A DNA stretch of 64,000 nucleotides, taken from NCBI GenBank assembly GCA_001599815.1, contig BCIA01000006.1:250961-314960 (forward strand), in the 5' to 3' direction. Origin of the DNA: Furcasterigmium furcatum. Taxonomy: Eukaryota > Ascomycota > Sordariomycetes > Glomerellales > Plectosphaerellaceae. Every line of letters starts with the position of its first letter. Positions within the stretch are counted from its first letter, which is position 1. Made by a program: the position numbers and the translations under genes. This document shows positions 10,930-22,814 of this stretch, piece after piece. The notes below the pieces were generated by a model. That model searched no databases. It was not told the origin of the DNA and worked only from the letters and a program-made list of their open reading frames with translations.

Positions 10930-12293
10930 ATGGGAGCTCCAGGCAACGTGCCAGGAGAGAGCAATGCTCTCCAGGTCCAGGTGCCGTGCATCATCTTCTT
11001 CACTTTGACGCCTCTGTTCGTCACGATCCGAGTATGGGCGAGGCTTCAAGTCCGGGCCGGCCTGGGGATAGACGACTGGACACTCCTCTTGTCCTTCGTA
11101 AGTGTTCTCGTCATCATGGAGTTTCGGCCACAAGCTGACATCAATCCTCAAGGCATGCTGTTTGACTGTGGCGGTCCTGATGATGGTCTCCGTGCACTTT
11201 GGGTTCGGACAGCACGTCTTCAACCTAGCCAAAGACAATAGACAGATGACGATGAAGGTCAGCCACCTACGGTGCCCTGCTGTCCTTGCACATACTGATT
11301 CATGATGGTAGACTTTCTACGTCGCCCAGATCTTCTACAAGCTCACCATCAACCTGACGAAAGCCTCCATCCTGCTCCTCTACCTCCGCATCTTCCCATC
11401 ACGCGGCTTCCGCATCACATGCTATATCCTCTTGACCATCATCCTGCTGTACATGCTGGGCACCACGGCATCGTCCATCTGGCAGTGCACACCGATCCCG
11501 CGGGCATGGGACCGCTCCCTGCCCGGAACGTGCATCTCTCTCACGGCGAACTGGTACGCCAACGCCGCGTTCAGCATCACCACGGACGTCCTCATCATCC
11601 TCCTGCCCCAGAAGGTCATCTGGAAGAGCCAGCTGCCCGGCGGGCAGAAGAAGGCGCTCATGGCCGTCTTCGCCCTGGGCGGGTTTGTCACCGTCACCAG
11701 CGTGCTGCGGATGACCACGCTCAACTTTTCCACCACCAGCCCTGACGTTACCTGTACGTGTTACCTCACCGCACGGGACGATCCCACGCTGACATTTCTC
11801 AGATGACATCGCCTCGACGCTCTGGACCATGATCGAGATGAACGTCGCCATCATCTGCGCATGTCTGCCCATGTGCCGGCTGCCGCTCGCCTACCTGTTC
11901 CCCTCCATGCTCGGGTCGACGGCCAAGTCGTCGCCCTTCAGCTCGGAGGGATCGGACCCCCGGTCCGCCGCGTTCAGCGGGTGCAAGAGCCGGGACGGCC
12001 CCGCAAAGTCCGGGTCGGGCAGCACGGCGAGCTGGGCGGCGCGGGACGACGAGGAGAAGGGCGTCCCGACCATGTTCAGCACGCAGGTCACGCGGGCCAC
12101 TAGCGAGGAGATCATGCTGCGGCCGATGAGCGAGGCCAGCGTGCGGCTCGACGGGGTGCCCGAGGAGGAGGAGGAGCGAGAGCGCGAGACGGAGCGCGAC
12201 CCGAGGAACAACCGCGACAGCGGGATCCGGAAGACGACATGGTTCGAGATGAGGTGCGAGGAGCAGCGGGTGATTCCGGGCCAGGCGCTGTGA
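10930..12293 (+). CDS. Rhodopsin/SAT4-domain integral membrane protein (PTH11-like, no CFEM)
   Basis: Four exons: 10930-11097, 11153-11257, 11312-11753 and 11803-12293, all phases consistent, 401 residues. It has the fungal SAT4/rhodopsin-like pattern: about seven hydrophobic segments, an early RVWARLQVRAGLGIDDW motif, then FYVAQIFYKLTINLTKASILLLYLRIF, a Trp-Gln-Cys turn (SIWQCTPIPRAWD), and a NAAFSITTDVLIILLP segment. Proteins of this family, including Magnaporthe Pth11, are GPCR-like plasma-membrane proteins, but the cysteine-rich extracellular CFEM domain of Pth11 is absent. The C-terminal about 110 residues are cytosolic, Ser/Arg/Glu-rich and low-complexity. Ligand and role are unknown. 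The 3' end converges on the large-GTPase gene with 348 bp between stop codons. Confidence 0.85.
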
Positions 12294-12641
12294 GATGGGT
12301 GGGACTGCGATGTCCGGCCCGGGGGCGTGTAATCTGGTGTTTCTTTTGTCTTTGAGCGATCGTTGAGCGGCTTTCTCCTGCGAAGGACTTTTATATTGTT
12401 GATTGTAGAGCGAATGAGATCTTGAGACAGAGGGACCGGCCTCACCCGCCGGAATTGAACTATCCAACCCGTCAACATGCAGCCGCCGAGAGAAGGGACT
12501 TCGTGCTCCACGACAAGCTGCATGGCTCGCCGGAGAACAACGGCACAGGCAGACGCTTTCAGATTCTGATACTAAAACTGACAAACTGGAAATTCGAGCC
12601 TCCGACATCTTACATGACTAACCCGACGAAAGCGCCACGCC
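12294..12641. other. Spacer between convergent SAT4-type and GTPase genes
   Basis: 348 nt containing the two 3' UTRs; no gene or repeat seen. Confidence 0.4.
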
Positions 12642-15600
12642 TTAACCCCTCACATCGCCCTCAAAACCCTGGATCTTGCTGCTCGTCTCCGGAAGGAACT
12701 TTAACAGCCATGCCTTGAGTTCCGGCAGCTGTTCCACCTCCTGCGCTGCGTGATCCTTCCGGATGAGATCGAGCGAGTAGACCACATTGTCCATGAACTC
12801 CTCGACAGCTGTGTCAAGACCTTCCTGGACCTCTGTGGCCATGTGGTAAACACGGTCTCGCACCATTCGCATGAGAGGCTCAAACAACTCATTTTGAGGA
12901 GGCACAGCAGCCATGATCGCGGCTTTTTGTCGGTTGTGTGTTCCTTTACCTGGCGAGAAGACGATGGTGAGTATGACGACGCAGAGTGCTAGGTAGAATT
13001 CCTCTCACCTGTGACAGAGCCGCAAAAGTCGTAACACGGCGTGAGCAGCTGGGCCACGTATGACGACGTGCTACTAGAGAAAGCCTCGTCAGAGTAGAGA
13101 TTGCTAGAGCACCCGGTCTGTCAGTTGGCGAATCTCCCGATTTCGGACGAGAAGTAAAGTACTCACCCTAAGTCCTTGATGAATGACGCCCAGACCTTGT
13201 CAATGTCGTCCTCGAGACGGAGAGTGTTGCTGGCAAGGGTCCTGTTGAAGTGTGCTAGCCGGCCTTGGGTGGCCCTGCTTGCGGCTGCACCTGCCGCCAA
13301 GTCAGCTACGAGAGACGAGTAGTGCGGCCCGCGAGCGAGAGACGGACCACTGAGTGAAATCTCCCTGCCATCAAGTGCTGCGATGGCTGATACTGTAGTG
13401 GCCTTACACGCGTCGACATCGTTCTGAAATTTGTGCCAGGCCGGCTCGACATCATGCATCATCCGTTCAATCGCGTCGGCATTCCAGTTGCCCACTTCTT
13501 CGGCTCCTTCTGGCTGGAAGATACCATGGTTTTTACCAAAAGCTCTAATTGTGTCTTGGGATGGCGTTAGCGGGCTGGACCTGACGCGATGCGCTCCAGA
13601 TCTCTCTTACTGTATGCAAGCTAGGAAGGGGTAAGTAAAGTGAGCCAAGTACTACTTGCTATTATGGCTGGAGGCTTACGTTGGACCATTTTCGTGCAGC
13701 ATCTTCTGCTGCATTGTCCCATGCTTCCGTGTTGCGAACTGCACGATGGATGGTTAGTTAGCATTCGTGACCACAATGCAGTTATCGAGGAACCGTACGC
13801 TTAGACAGCCTGGCCCGGTAACTGGCAACCAGCTGCCTCTCAACGTCAAACAGTGCGGAATCGCATCCCGTCAGACTCTGGTGTTGTGCGACCTCGTCAG
13901 CGACTCCCATACAATACTCCGGTATCTGCTCCAAGCAGAGGGGGGATCCTGACCTCTTCCAGATCCTCCTGGAGCTCGTCGAGCGCGGCTCGCACATTCC
14001 CTTTCTGCTCCGCAGTCGAGGTCTTGGCGCCCGCCTGAACCCAGGAGCTCACGTTGCCGAGGAGAGCAGGGATGTCGATCGAGAGGTAGTTCTGCACGCT
14101 CCTCAGCTGCGCATCATCGGTGAGACCCATGCAGTATCGGCGCAGTCCGATGATCCCGCTGAGGTCCAGCCATGGCTCCGACTGGATCTTTGGCTTGCGG
14201 CGCCAGTCCCTGTATAGAACATTGCTGACACAAAAGACTCGAATCTTGTGACCGAGTCCGTACTTGTCGTACTGCATTTTCAAGCTGCTCGTGACAGACT
14301 GGCTGTGGGTTTTGACGAGATATTTCTTCAGTCTAATTAGAGCATGAAAGATCAGTGACTGCGACCCCAGTTGTAATAGGAGGAGAAATTAAACAGGCTA
14401 TCGAGTGATGGGTTTTCACCGGTAACTTACGCGAACTCGGCCTGCTTTTTCTGTTTCCTGCTCGGGGTCAGTCGTGGGGTACCGACAATCATAAGTGACT
14501 TGTGAACTGACAGTGTCTCAACGAAAACGGCCGCTGCGTCCGGGTCGCTGTCCACATCCATTTCGGCTTGCTCTGCTCTATCCCGTAGCTCAAGAACGGG
14601 AGTGATGAGCTTCTCGAGGCTTCTTTTGGCTGTGCCTGTCCAATCTTTGAGAGCCTCGACCGCTTCAATGGCCTGTCGTCCACCGTGTTAGGCGGAGCCG
14701 TGAATTGGGGATCAGAGGACCAACTCACCTCGGAGGCGGTGCATATGATGCCAACATTGGATATGTTCTTCCGCATGGCAAAGCGCAGGACGCTGGCGAC
14801 GCCCTCATCACTCCCAGCACGGCCCGATCGCGCCACGGCGAATATCTCGTCGCATCTCTGCAGCTGCCTCTCCGTGATTGCCACACGAGCGACGTTGGTG
14901 TCACGGAGCCCTGAAGAGCCGTGTCAGTCTCAACACCTGGACTGGGTCTGGGCGTCTCACCTGGGAGATCGAGAAGGATTAGGCCCTTGCTCAGAATGTG
15001 TGCTCTCAAGAATACTCTGTCGTGTTGTCAGTAAGCAAAGCAGAGGGGAAAGCTTCAGAACTCACTTGATCTGCCGAACATACGGCCATGCCAGCTCCTT
15101 GTCCGACGAGCCTTCCGACGCCACAGAATGAGCCGACGTCAGCGTCGCCAGAGCATCGGAGCACTCGTTCTTGTCGAGCGTGACAATGTCTCGTAGGTCT
15201 TTCTTCGACGGGTATTCCTTCTTGAGCCACTGCAACATTACCTTCAAGACTCTCTTTGCGGTCGAGCCGCAGAGAAACTCGTCGTTCGCTCTCGCGGCGC
15301 CGAAAAGACCTTGTAGGGTCATTTTGGCGACGGCAGCCATCTTTCTGGCTCCGCTGCTTGGTTCGTCGTCCGAATCGCTGTCCGAATCACCACTAGAACT
15401 GAGAGAGGCATCGTCGTTGCTGCCAGACGGCCTCGCTATGTAGTGGTCGCGGTACATGTGCAGGAGCCGTGTGACTTGCGCTTCCATATCCGCGCGGCCA
15501 AAGATCTCGGTCTTGATCACAAAGGTGTCCTGATCGTGGTAGATGTACTCGGTCGCGACTGTAGTGCACGAGTGGCCCGAGTTACTCTGCGATAGTGTGT

Positions 15601-16419
15601 GAGTATGAAAAGGAGTTCGAAGGAACCAGGAGACACTGACAGTTCTTGCAAGGCCCTCGACATCTAGTAATGAATTGAGGAGGCTGCTCTTGCCTAACAC
15701 TGATGAGCTTCTCGTTGGCACACGCTTCGATGCCTGAACATACCGACGCCAGTGTCGCCGACGACGCCGACGGTCCTGGTAGCCCCAATTTCAAAGTCCG
15801 CAAGCGCCCGGGCGTCCCTGACAAGCTTTCCCAGGGACGAGTTTTTGTCAATGTGAGCCTCGCCATCCTTGAGCCTCTTCGCAAGTGTTTTCATCAAGGC
15901 CTTCGAGTCCCGCAGAGCGCACTGAACCTCGGCATGGTTGAATCGACCCGTTGGTGGTGTCTCCTGCGTCACATCATGGCGAGACACTGATCTGGCAGAG
16001 GGGGGTCGAGGAGTTCCCTCCGGGCCAGGGCTTGGTCTGGCGAGGTGTTGCAGGCGGCACGCCGCTGGGGTGACTTTCCCGATTACCGGAAGATCATCGG
16101 CCATAGAAGACATGTCCAGTCGAGGTGTTCCCAGGGAGATGCCTCCCAGACGAGAGGCAAGGTCGCCGCCGCTTTGGGCACTGAGTGGGCTGGCGATGCG
16201 TCCATCTGCCGGGCTTGACCCTCCGGAGGGAGTCGCAGTGCCCGGCGTTGTGCTCCCCGGGGAACCTATTGGCCTATTGGATGGCATGGAAGGTGAAATG
16301 ATCCGCGAGGCCCTAGGGAAAAGTGTGCGGCTGGGCGATGATACTGAGGAACCTGAGGCCAGCTCTGTCGATGGCAATGCCCTGTCGGCGGTATCAATCA
16401 CCTGAATCATGGTAAGCAT
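12642..16419 (-). CDS. Large P-loop GTPase (dynamin-like / SLIP-GC-related fungal family), 14 exons
   Basis: Reconstructed exons: 16419-15744, 15693-15641, 15586-15066, 15016-14961, 14910-14729, 14672-14512, 14457-14431, 14332-13918, 13877-13799, 13738-13680, 13620-13611, 13554-13167, 13103-13009 and 12949-12642; the sum is 3030 nt and the product 1009 residues. A disordered Ser/Pro/Gly N-terminus (1-about 180) precedes the G domain: P-loop GDTGVGKSS (221-229, split by intron 1), a candidate G2 Thr in SCTTVATEY, and DLPG (433-436, split by intron 4). An acidic Ser/Asp loop (about 300-320) interrupts the G domain. The G4 position reads TASE (493-496), not T/NKxD. The helical C-terminal half lacks a transmembrane segment and ends with charged helices. 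The pattern matches the large fungal family annotated as nuclear GTPase SLIP-GC-like or dynamin-type; cellular role unknown. ATG 16410 is an alternative start. Confidence 0.8.
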
Positions 16420-18399
16420 TGCACCCTAGAGCGGGGGATTTGAGTCGCAGACTATTTTCGTCATGCTGCTTGAGCACCAGTCGGGTCGTCTGAACAGTTC
16501 TTGCATTCATCAGCTCAGCTCTCAGTTGATGAAGTGGGCATCGGCAGCCGTAAAGAGCGAGGCATGGGGGCAGCCGCGGCATCTTTAATAGAGACAGCTC
16601 CAGGCATCGATTCAAAATCACTGTCCCGTCCTGAGGCGTTCGCATTCTGCAGACGACATAGCTGCCTGTTCTATTTTTGATGCATGAGATCCCTGGCTGT
16701 TGGCCGCCTTGGTAGCAGCACTCATGATCCCATCGCATGTGTCAAACCTGCATCAATGTGAGCAACGCTGACCAACGCGCAGGGATCGCCGTCTCATGAT
16801 ACGGGTCGACGAACAAGAGGGCGCAATCTCAAGAAAGAAACCCTTGTGGTGAGGGCAGCAGAGTCGGAGAATCAGAGGGTCGTCACCGAGGTGGCCGCCC
16901 CCTGACTGCGCCACGATTGAAGCAGGTGGCGGCCAAAAGGGGGCAACCAAGCCCAGAAGGCCAAATTACAGGGGGCGATGTATGCAAAGGGGGAACCCCT
17001 TACAGCGGCCGCATCCTCGGCCACGACGAACGGACTCCTGAGATCTCACGAGCATCTTGCTTGGTGGTCCTCTGTCTCAATCAGTCAACATCAGCCTCAT
17101 CAGGTGAGGACATGGGTATACCAGCACAGCGCCCGGAGCCCCTGTGGCCCTCGAACGTCACAAAGACGAAGTGATTCTCCCGATGAGACTGCGGGGAGTC
17201 TCCAGCGGAGCCATTTCTGGCATCATCATCATCGGAGCCGCTCGCGGCGGACTGATGGTTGGATTGCTGCGTTTGGCTCCTTCAACGACGGCTGCGAAAG
17301 CAAACTCAGACTCCGGCCGTCAACTTGACGGACCCGGCGTCTGATAGTTGCCTGGTCGAGCAGCATAGCACTTGACATGCGCTTCAGAATCATGCGACCA
17401 ATCCGTTATGTCCTGGAGTTCCTGTGGACTGCAGCATGGGGTCACGCATTGGAATTGGGCTTGGTAGAGATCTGACGTCCTGGCTCCGCGGTGAGGGTCT
17501 CATACCGAAGACGGTCATGTGACCGAGGGCAGTCTGAATCTTGTGCTGACTCATCAAACAAGCACAACGCCGAAGTGTGACCTCACCGCTCATGGAGAGA
17601 GGCAAATCCTGACTCGAGCCGGAAACCCACCTCCCGTCTACGGTCAGCGTTCTCTTCAAGTAGCACATATTTTGGTCTGCGTTGAGCAGATGATTGTTGC
17701 TGTCGCCGAGGCCCAACCACGACATGAAGCCCTGATGGATGCCGCATCCAGTCCGAATCATCGCGATCCGAGTCACCGGTCCCTCCAGCAGTGAACGTTC
17801 ACTTCCGTGACTCACGGGGACGACTCCTTACGACCTGAAGGTTCCTTCATCTTGCGCCTTCCACGCTCGCAACTTGCCCGGTTCCCGCCCCGCGCGTGGG
17901 TCATTGGGACCTGCCTGACGGTTTCGCGAGGCTGCATCTCATGCGGAAATGCCCTCAACATCTATCTCAAGATAAGGCATGCATATGGAGCTGAATCACT
18001 TTTCTTGATCATTCTGGCCATCTAGAAAGATCTAGATCGACTGGGCATCAAATGCTTCCCGAAAGTGTGCAGTGAGCTCCAGCCCGACCTGGAGGTTGCC
18101 CTGCACTGGCTCAGGCATCGGGGCAGGAGTCGCCACGAGGCAGGCAACACATGGACGTGAATTCTTTGTCCGTGGTTTCGTTGGTTTCGAGAGGCAGGTA
18201 CTGCCCTCTGCGACGTCGGGAGTGATTCACGCCCTCCGTGATTCGGGGGGTGATGATGCGACGGCCACCTTATCATTTCTGGACATTTTTTGGGCAGCAG
18301 GCCTTTGGTCCCCCCTCGCGGGTCTGTTCTCGCAGATATTTCTTCGCTGGTCGTCTTTCCAAGTTTCGTCCGAACTGAACCCTTCGTCCCGACTTCACG
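16420..18399. other. Intergenic region between divergent GTPase and acidic hypothetical genes
   Basis: Nearly 2 kb. Short ORFs on both strands have no recognisable motif and no conserved splice-linked partners. No RNA gene or tandem array seen. Confidence 0.4.
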
Positions 18400-19335
18400 A
18401 TGGCAACCTTTGATCGAATGGTCAAGGGGGAGAAGCCCAGTCGTGGCCTTCGGCAGCTCGCCATGACGAAACGATGCACCAAGCTCGGACTCTTTTACAC
18501 ACGCACTCAGAATCTACGAACCCCTCAGGACGCCCCCGAGATTCCTACAGACTTGGCAGACAAATATCTCGGCATCCAGTCTTGGATCGAGGAGGCAGAT
18601 GTAGCTCTCGCAGCAATGGACCTCAACGACGACAAGGAGCATCCCGCCGCAGCGGAAACCCCTCTCGTTGACGACACACCGGCCTTCTTCGCCACTGATG
18701 GTGCGGTCTCTTCAGACCAGGACGACCTGAGCGACACGGAGTCAGACAGCGACTCCGAGACCACCAGCAGCGAAGCCACGCTGGTCGAGGATGAGGAGAT
18801 CCCCGTCGCCCAAGCCAACTCCCCCAACCCCTGCGTCGAGGTGACGTCCCGCAGCTACCCCGAGCGAGGGATCTTTGTCCCCGGCGGCACGCCCAGCTCT
18901 CTCGAGCGTAGGCAGCTCTCGACCAAATTTCACCTGCTGCGCATCCGCCTCCAGGAGAGCACCGAGTGGAAGAGACGATACGGACCCTGCGTCGGCCTCA
19001 TCCAAGGCCAACAATACCTCAAATGTGCCAAGATCTGGCACGAGAGGGCTCTGCAGCGGGCGAAAGTGCTCGTCGAGCTGTGGAACGACAAGTCCATGTC
19101 GAAACGGCGGGCCCTGAAGCTGGCCCCTCTCGGACCGGCAGCAGCAAAACTCGATCTCCAGGCCGAGTCAACGGCGGGAAGACCGGAAGAGTCCGTGGCT
19201 CGGGTGGCAAGCCCGCTCAGCAACGCGTTGTCGATGGAGGAGTGGGTGGCGGAGGAGCACACTGATGGCGCGACGTGGATCTGGATGGGCGATCGGGAGA
19301 GGGCATGCTACGCGACCTTGAGCCCCGGCTGGTGA
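18400..19335 (+). CDS. Hypothetical acidic protein, 311 residues
   Basis: Single-exon ORF from a good ATG (CACGATGG). No family recognised. The N-terminus is basic (GLRQLAMTKRCTKLG). A long acidic, Ser/Asp/Thr-rich stretch lies at about 78-140, including DTESDSDSETTSS, and is followed by a more ordered-looking part with Arg/Lys-rich helices (about 175-245) containing WKRRYGPCVGLIQGQQYLKC. There is no signal peptide, membrane segment or catalytic motif. A nuclear or cytosolic protein is possible but only inferred from composition. The ORF has codon use like its neighbours and is much longer than competing frames, so it is likely real. Confidence 0.6.
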   Translation: MATFDRMVKGEKPSRGLRQLAMTKRCTKLGLFYTRTQNLRTPQDAPEIPTDLADKYLGIQSWIEEADVALAAMDLNDDKEHPAAAETPLVDDTPAFFATDGAVSSDQDDLSDTESDSDSETTSSEATLVEDEEIPVAQANSPNPCVEVTSRSYPERGIFVPGGTPSSLERRQLSTKFHLLRIRLQESTEWKRRYGPCVGLIQGQQYLKCAKIWHERALQRAKVLVELWNDKSMSKRRALKLAPLGPAAAKLDLQAESTAGRPEESVARVASPLSNALSMEEWVAEEHTDGATWIWMGDRERACYATLSPGW

Positions 19336-20689
19336 GAGAGGACGCCTGGACGGAGATGGAGTCGGGGAAGAGTATCTGCAGCGCGGTGTTGGACGCGGGA
19401 CTTTTCATCACGGAGTGTTGGCATGGAGGTTGGGAAGCGAGAATCCATGGGGCTTGCATAGCGGCTCTTGGGTTTCAATGAATACCTTATGCGCATGATT
19501 CCCCAACTACTGGGTGTTCGGGCTTGGACTGGGGCGAGTGTCTGGCTGAGGAGCGACGTGCCTCCAGGGACACAGATCTGGTCATCGCTCAAGAGCATGC
19601 GACCGCCCACCTGTCCCAAGTCCTGGTCCATGTTATCGAGGCCATCTCGGCAGACTTTCGCTGGCCGTCCATGTGAGCAGCCAATGGAACACAAAGTGAC
19701 TTCAAGATCCCCGACCCTCGGGCCATTCTCTCCTGTTCACGACGTCCGGCTGCTGCTCCCCGAGAGAGAAGTTGGCGGAAAGCACCACATGGTGACTTCC
19801 AGAACCGACTTCCCGAACCGGGGAGCCACCTCTTGGCTCCCAGTCCATCGTGATCTGGGAAAGACCCGAGACATGGCAATGACGGAAGTCGCCACGTGGG
19901 ATGAGGTAGGATGGATGGATGCCCGCCGTGTCTTCCCCTTCCGCACCTGCAGGCGCCGTGACACAGGACCGCCTCACCGCCCCCATGTCCCAGGGGCGCG
20001 CCGTCCAATTCGGCAGGCTCAAGCGAGCCCTGAGGCAACATGAAGAGACCCGGAGCCCCTATTGCCGCGTGGTACGCGGGCCAGGACACGGGACTGTCAC
20101 GGTGGGTAGGAACATGACCCGGGGATAATCTTGAGGGTCTCGCGCAGATGCGGTGCCACTGGAGATAGTTGAACAGCACAGGGTCTTTTGCATACAGTGC
20201 GACTAGAGAGGCAATATTCGGTGATGCATGTCCAGATGAGATGCGCGGGTCATCTTCTAGGACCGGGCAATCCATAGATGCTCTTTCTCGGCGCGGCGCC
20301 TGGGGGCTCAGGAGAAGGCATACGGCAGCTTCAGAGAAAGAGCACAGGCTGAGACGGGAGGCAGGGCAGGTAGGAACAGATGTGTCTTCCTACCTCACAG
20401 TCCACCGGGCCTTCCAGGTTCCAGGTTCGCTGGAAACTCATCTCCAGGACCAGAGCCGGTCGTCGTCTCGCCCCTCGACAGGTCTCCCAACTTAACTCAT
20501 GAACATCCATCACCACCACCAACATCTCAGCACAAGGTATCACAAGCCCCTGGATCAACATAACCTTGTCATCTTTAATTTCAAGTGACAGCTTCATTGC
20601 TACACCGGGTTTCCTCTTATTCCAACATCCCCATCGTCCGTCTTCCATCGTCTACCTCCCCCCCTCTTCCTCCACGTCCCTCCCGAACC
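19336..20689. other. Intergenic region upstream of the MFS permease
   Basis: No supported gene; competing short ORFs only. The last 150 nt are C/T-rich and probably the 5' UTR of the permease gene. Confidence 0.4.
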
Positions 20690-22580
20690 ATGGCCACCGC
20701 CGGGGAGATCACCGCTGCCGATGCCGCGGGCAACTCGAGCGATGCTGCTCCCGCTACGTCCACTGACTCTGCCTCCAACAAGTCCGTTGAGCCGGTCAAT
20801 CCCAATCCGAACAACGCCGCCGTCCAGCCGCAGGCCCAGACCACCGGCAATGCCGAGCAGCCTCAGGGGCAGAATGCCGACCAAGCTCAAGGGCAGAATA
20901 CCGACCAGCCCCAGGGACAAAATGCCGACGAGCCCTCAGCCATCGGTAATCCCGTTAATGCCCGCAACGACCCCGACCCATACAGAAACGACCCCCACGG
21001 CAACCCTTACGGCTTCGTTCACAACAGACAATACCACTATGAGAACGCAGAAGAGAGACAGACCCGTCGCAGGCTGGTCCGAAAATACGACTTCTACCTC
21101 ATGCCAACATGTTTCGTGGTATTCCTCTTCTTCTTCCTGGACAAGTCCAGCATCGCCTTTGCCCGCATCAATGGCCTCGAGAAGGATCTGCACTTGACTA
21201 ACCATCAGTTCAACACCGCCCTCGCCATCTTCTTCGCCTTGAACTTGCTTTTTATCATCCCCGGAAACCTCGTTCTGCGCCGCATTGGCGGCCGTTTGTG
21301 GCTATCTCTGCTCATCGTCGCCTGGGGCACAGTCACCATCAGCGCCGGGTTCGTGGAGGACTTCATCGGCCTGTGCATCAACCGAGCCTTCCTGGGCCTG
21401 ACGGAGAGTTCCTTTCTGGGGGGCGTCCTCCTGTACCTCGGCTTCTTCTACACGCGGGACGAGCTCGTCCTCCGTGTTGGCATCTTCTACTCGAGCAGCT
21501 CGCTCGCCGGCGCCATTGGAGGGCTCCTCGCCTCTGGGCTGGGCAACATAAACTTCAAAGGTTTCAATGGATGGCCTTGGATCTTCTTCGTCGAGGGCGC
21601 CCTGACTGTCATCCTCGGCTTTGCTGCCTTCGCCATCCTCCCGAACACCCCTCGAGACGCCCGTTTCCTGACCCCCCATGACCGTCCGCTGGCCCTCGAG
21701 CGGATGAGGGCGCAGGACCACGCACACCACGTTCAACCAGGCCGTCGTCTACCCGATGCTGTCGAGGGAGAACCAGCTCTGCAGGATGCGGCTGTCCCGC
21801 AAGACAAGCTCGAGCTCGCCATATTCAAGCGAGCCGTCTGCAACTTCTTGACCATCGCCATGTCCATCGGCGCCTTCTTCGCCATCCAGAGCATTTACAG
21901 CTTCTCCCTCTTCCTGCCCACAATCATTGCCGCCATGGGCCACCAGGCACAGTCCGCAAGTCTCATGGCCGTGGGGCCAAACTTCCTCGGCTTCGTCTTC
22001 ACCCTGCTCTTCTGCATCATGGCGAGACGCACTAACAACACTCTCTGCTGGATGGCCATCTGTGCAGCTGTCAGCGCCATCGGGTACATAGTATTACTCA
22101 GGGGCGGCATCACCGAGACACCGGAAACACAGTACGCCGGCACCTTCCTTGTTGCCATGGGCGTCAGCGCCCTGCCTCCTCTCGCGTTGGCTTGGATGAC
22201 GGTCAACGCCTCGCCTCACTACATCCGTGCCATCGCCCTCGGATTCATGCTGACCATCGGCAATCTCGCTGCGTTCCTGGCGTCCTTCACGTACATCAAG
22301 ACCGATGCCCCATGGTACGTGTCGAAAGATCCCTGGCTGGAGGGGAATCAAGCTGACTTGGCACAGGTACATCACGGGTCACATCATCAATCTCGCCTGC
22401 GCGGCTGGGCTGGTCGTCGTTAGCATGACCATCCCAATCTGGATGACCAAGGAGAACAAGAAGCGCCAGCGTGGCGAGCGCGACTACCGGCTGGACCCAG
22501 CTCGATACAATGGGTTGACCAAGGAGGAATACGAGCTGCAGCTGGGCTGGCTGCATCCCAGGTACCGATTCAAGTATTGA
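20690..22580 (+). CDS. MFS permease, anion:cation symporter (allantoate permease/TNA1-like) family
   Basis: Two exons, 20690-22314 and 22367-22580, 612 residues. The start is ATG 20690 in a strong context (AACCATGG). A disordered N-terminus of about 130 residues contains three copies of an 8-residue Gln-rich repeat (55-80). After that, the motif KYDFYLMPTCFVVFLFFFLD (about 145-164) followed by SSIAFARINGLEKDL is the first transmembrane helix signature of the ACS family (yeast Dal5, Tna1 relatives). About twelve hydrophobic segments follow, with the conserved LYLGFFYTRDEL segment and the GWPWIFFVEGALT segment before TM6. These proteins import small organic anions such as allantoate or nicotinate with protons; the substrate here cannot be read from sequence. 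The central loop (about 345-385) is more divergent than usual. Convergent with the AP-2 mu gene, 234 bp apart. Confidence 0.9.
20855..20930 (+). repeat. 24-bp in-frame tandem repeat in the MFS N-terminus
   Basis: Three consecutive 24-nt units, each coding for a variant of NAxQxQGQ, lie in the disordered N-terminal tail of the MFS permease. The units differ at third positions, so the array is not a very recent expansion. Confidence 0.8.
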
Positions 22581-22814
22581 TGCCTCCAGGACGTGTCGGG
22601 AGGAGCGAGCATGTGGTGAGCATGATCGGTAGCGGGCCATCCGGGCCAAGAGCAGTGTCGGGTAGAGTCTGAGAAATATAGAGTATCGAACACAATGCAA
22701 TCAAGGGTCTCCGTCTGAATGTGAAAGTGAAATTTGGCAGACGCTGCCGAGCGGACCTCCGGACGCCGTACGATGCTTTTGCTACATAAATCAACAAGAG
22801 ATGAAACGGACATG

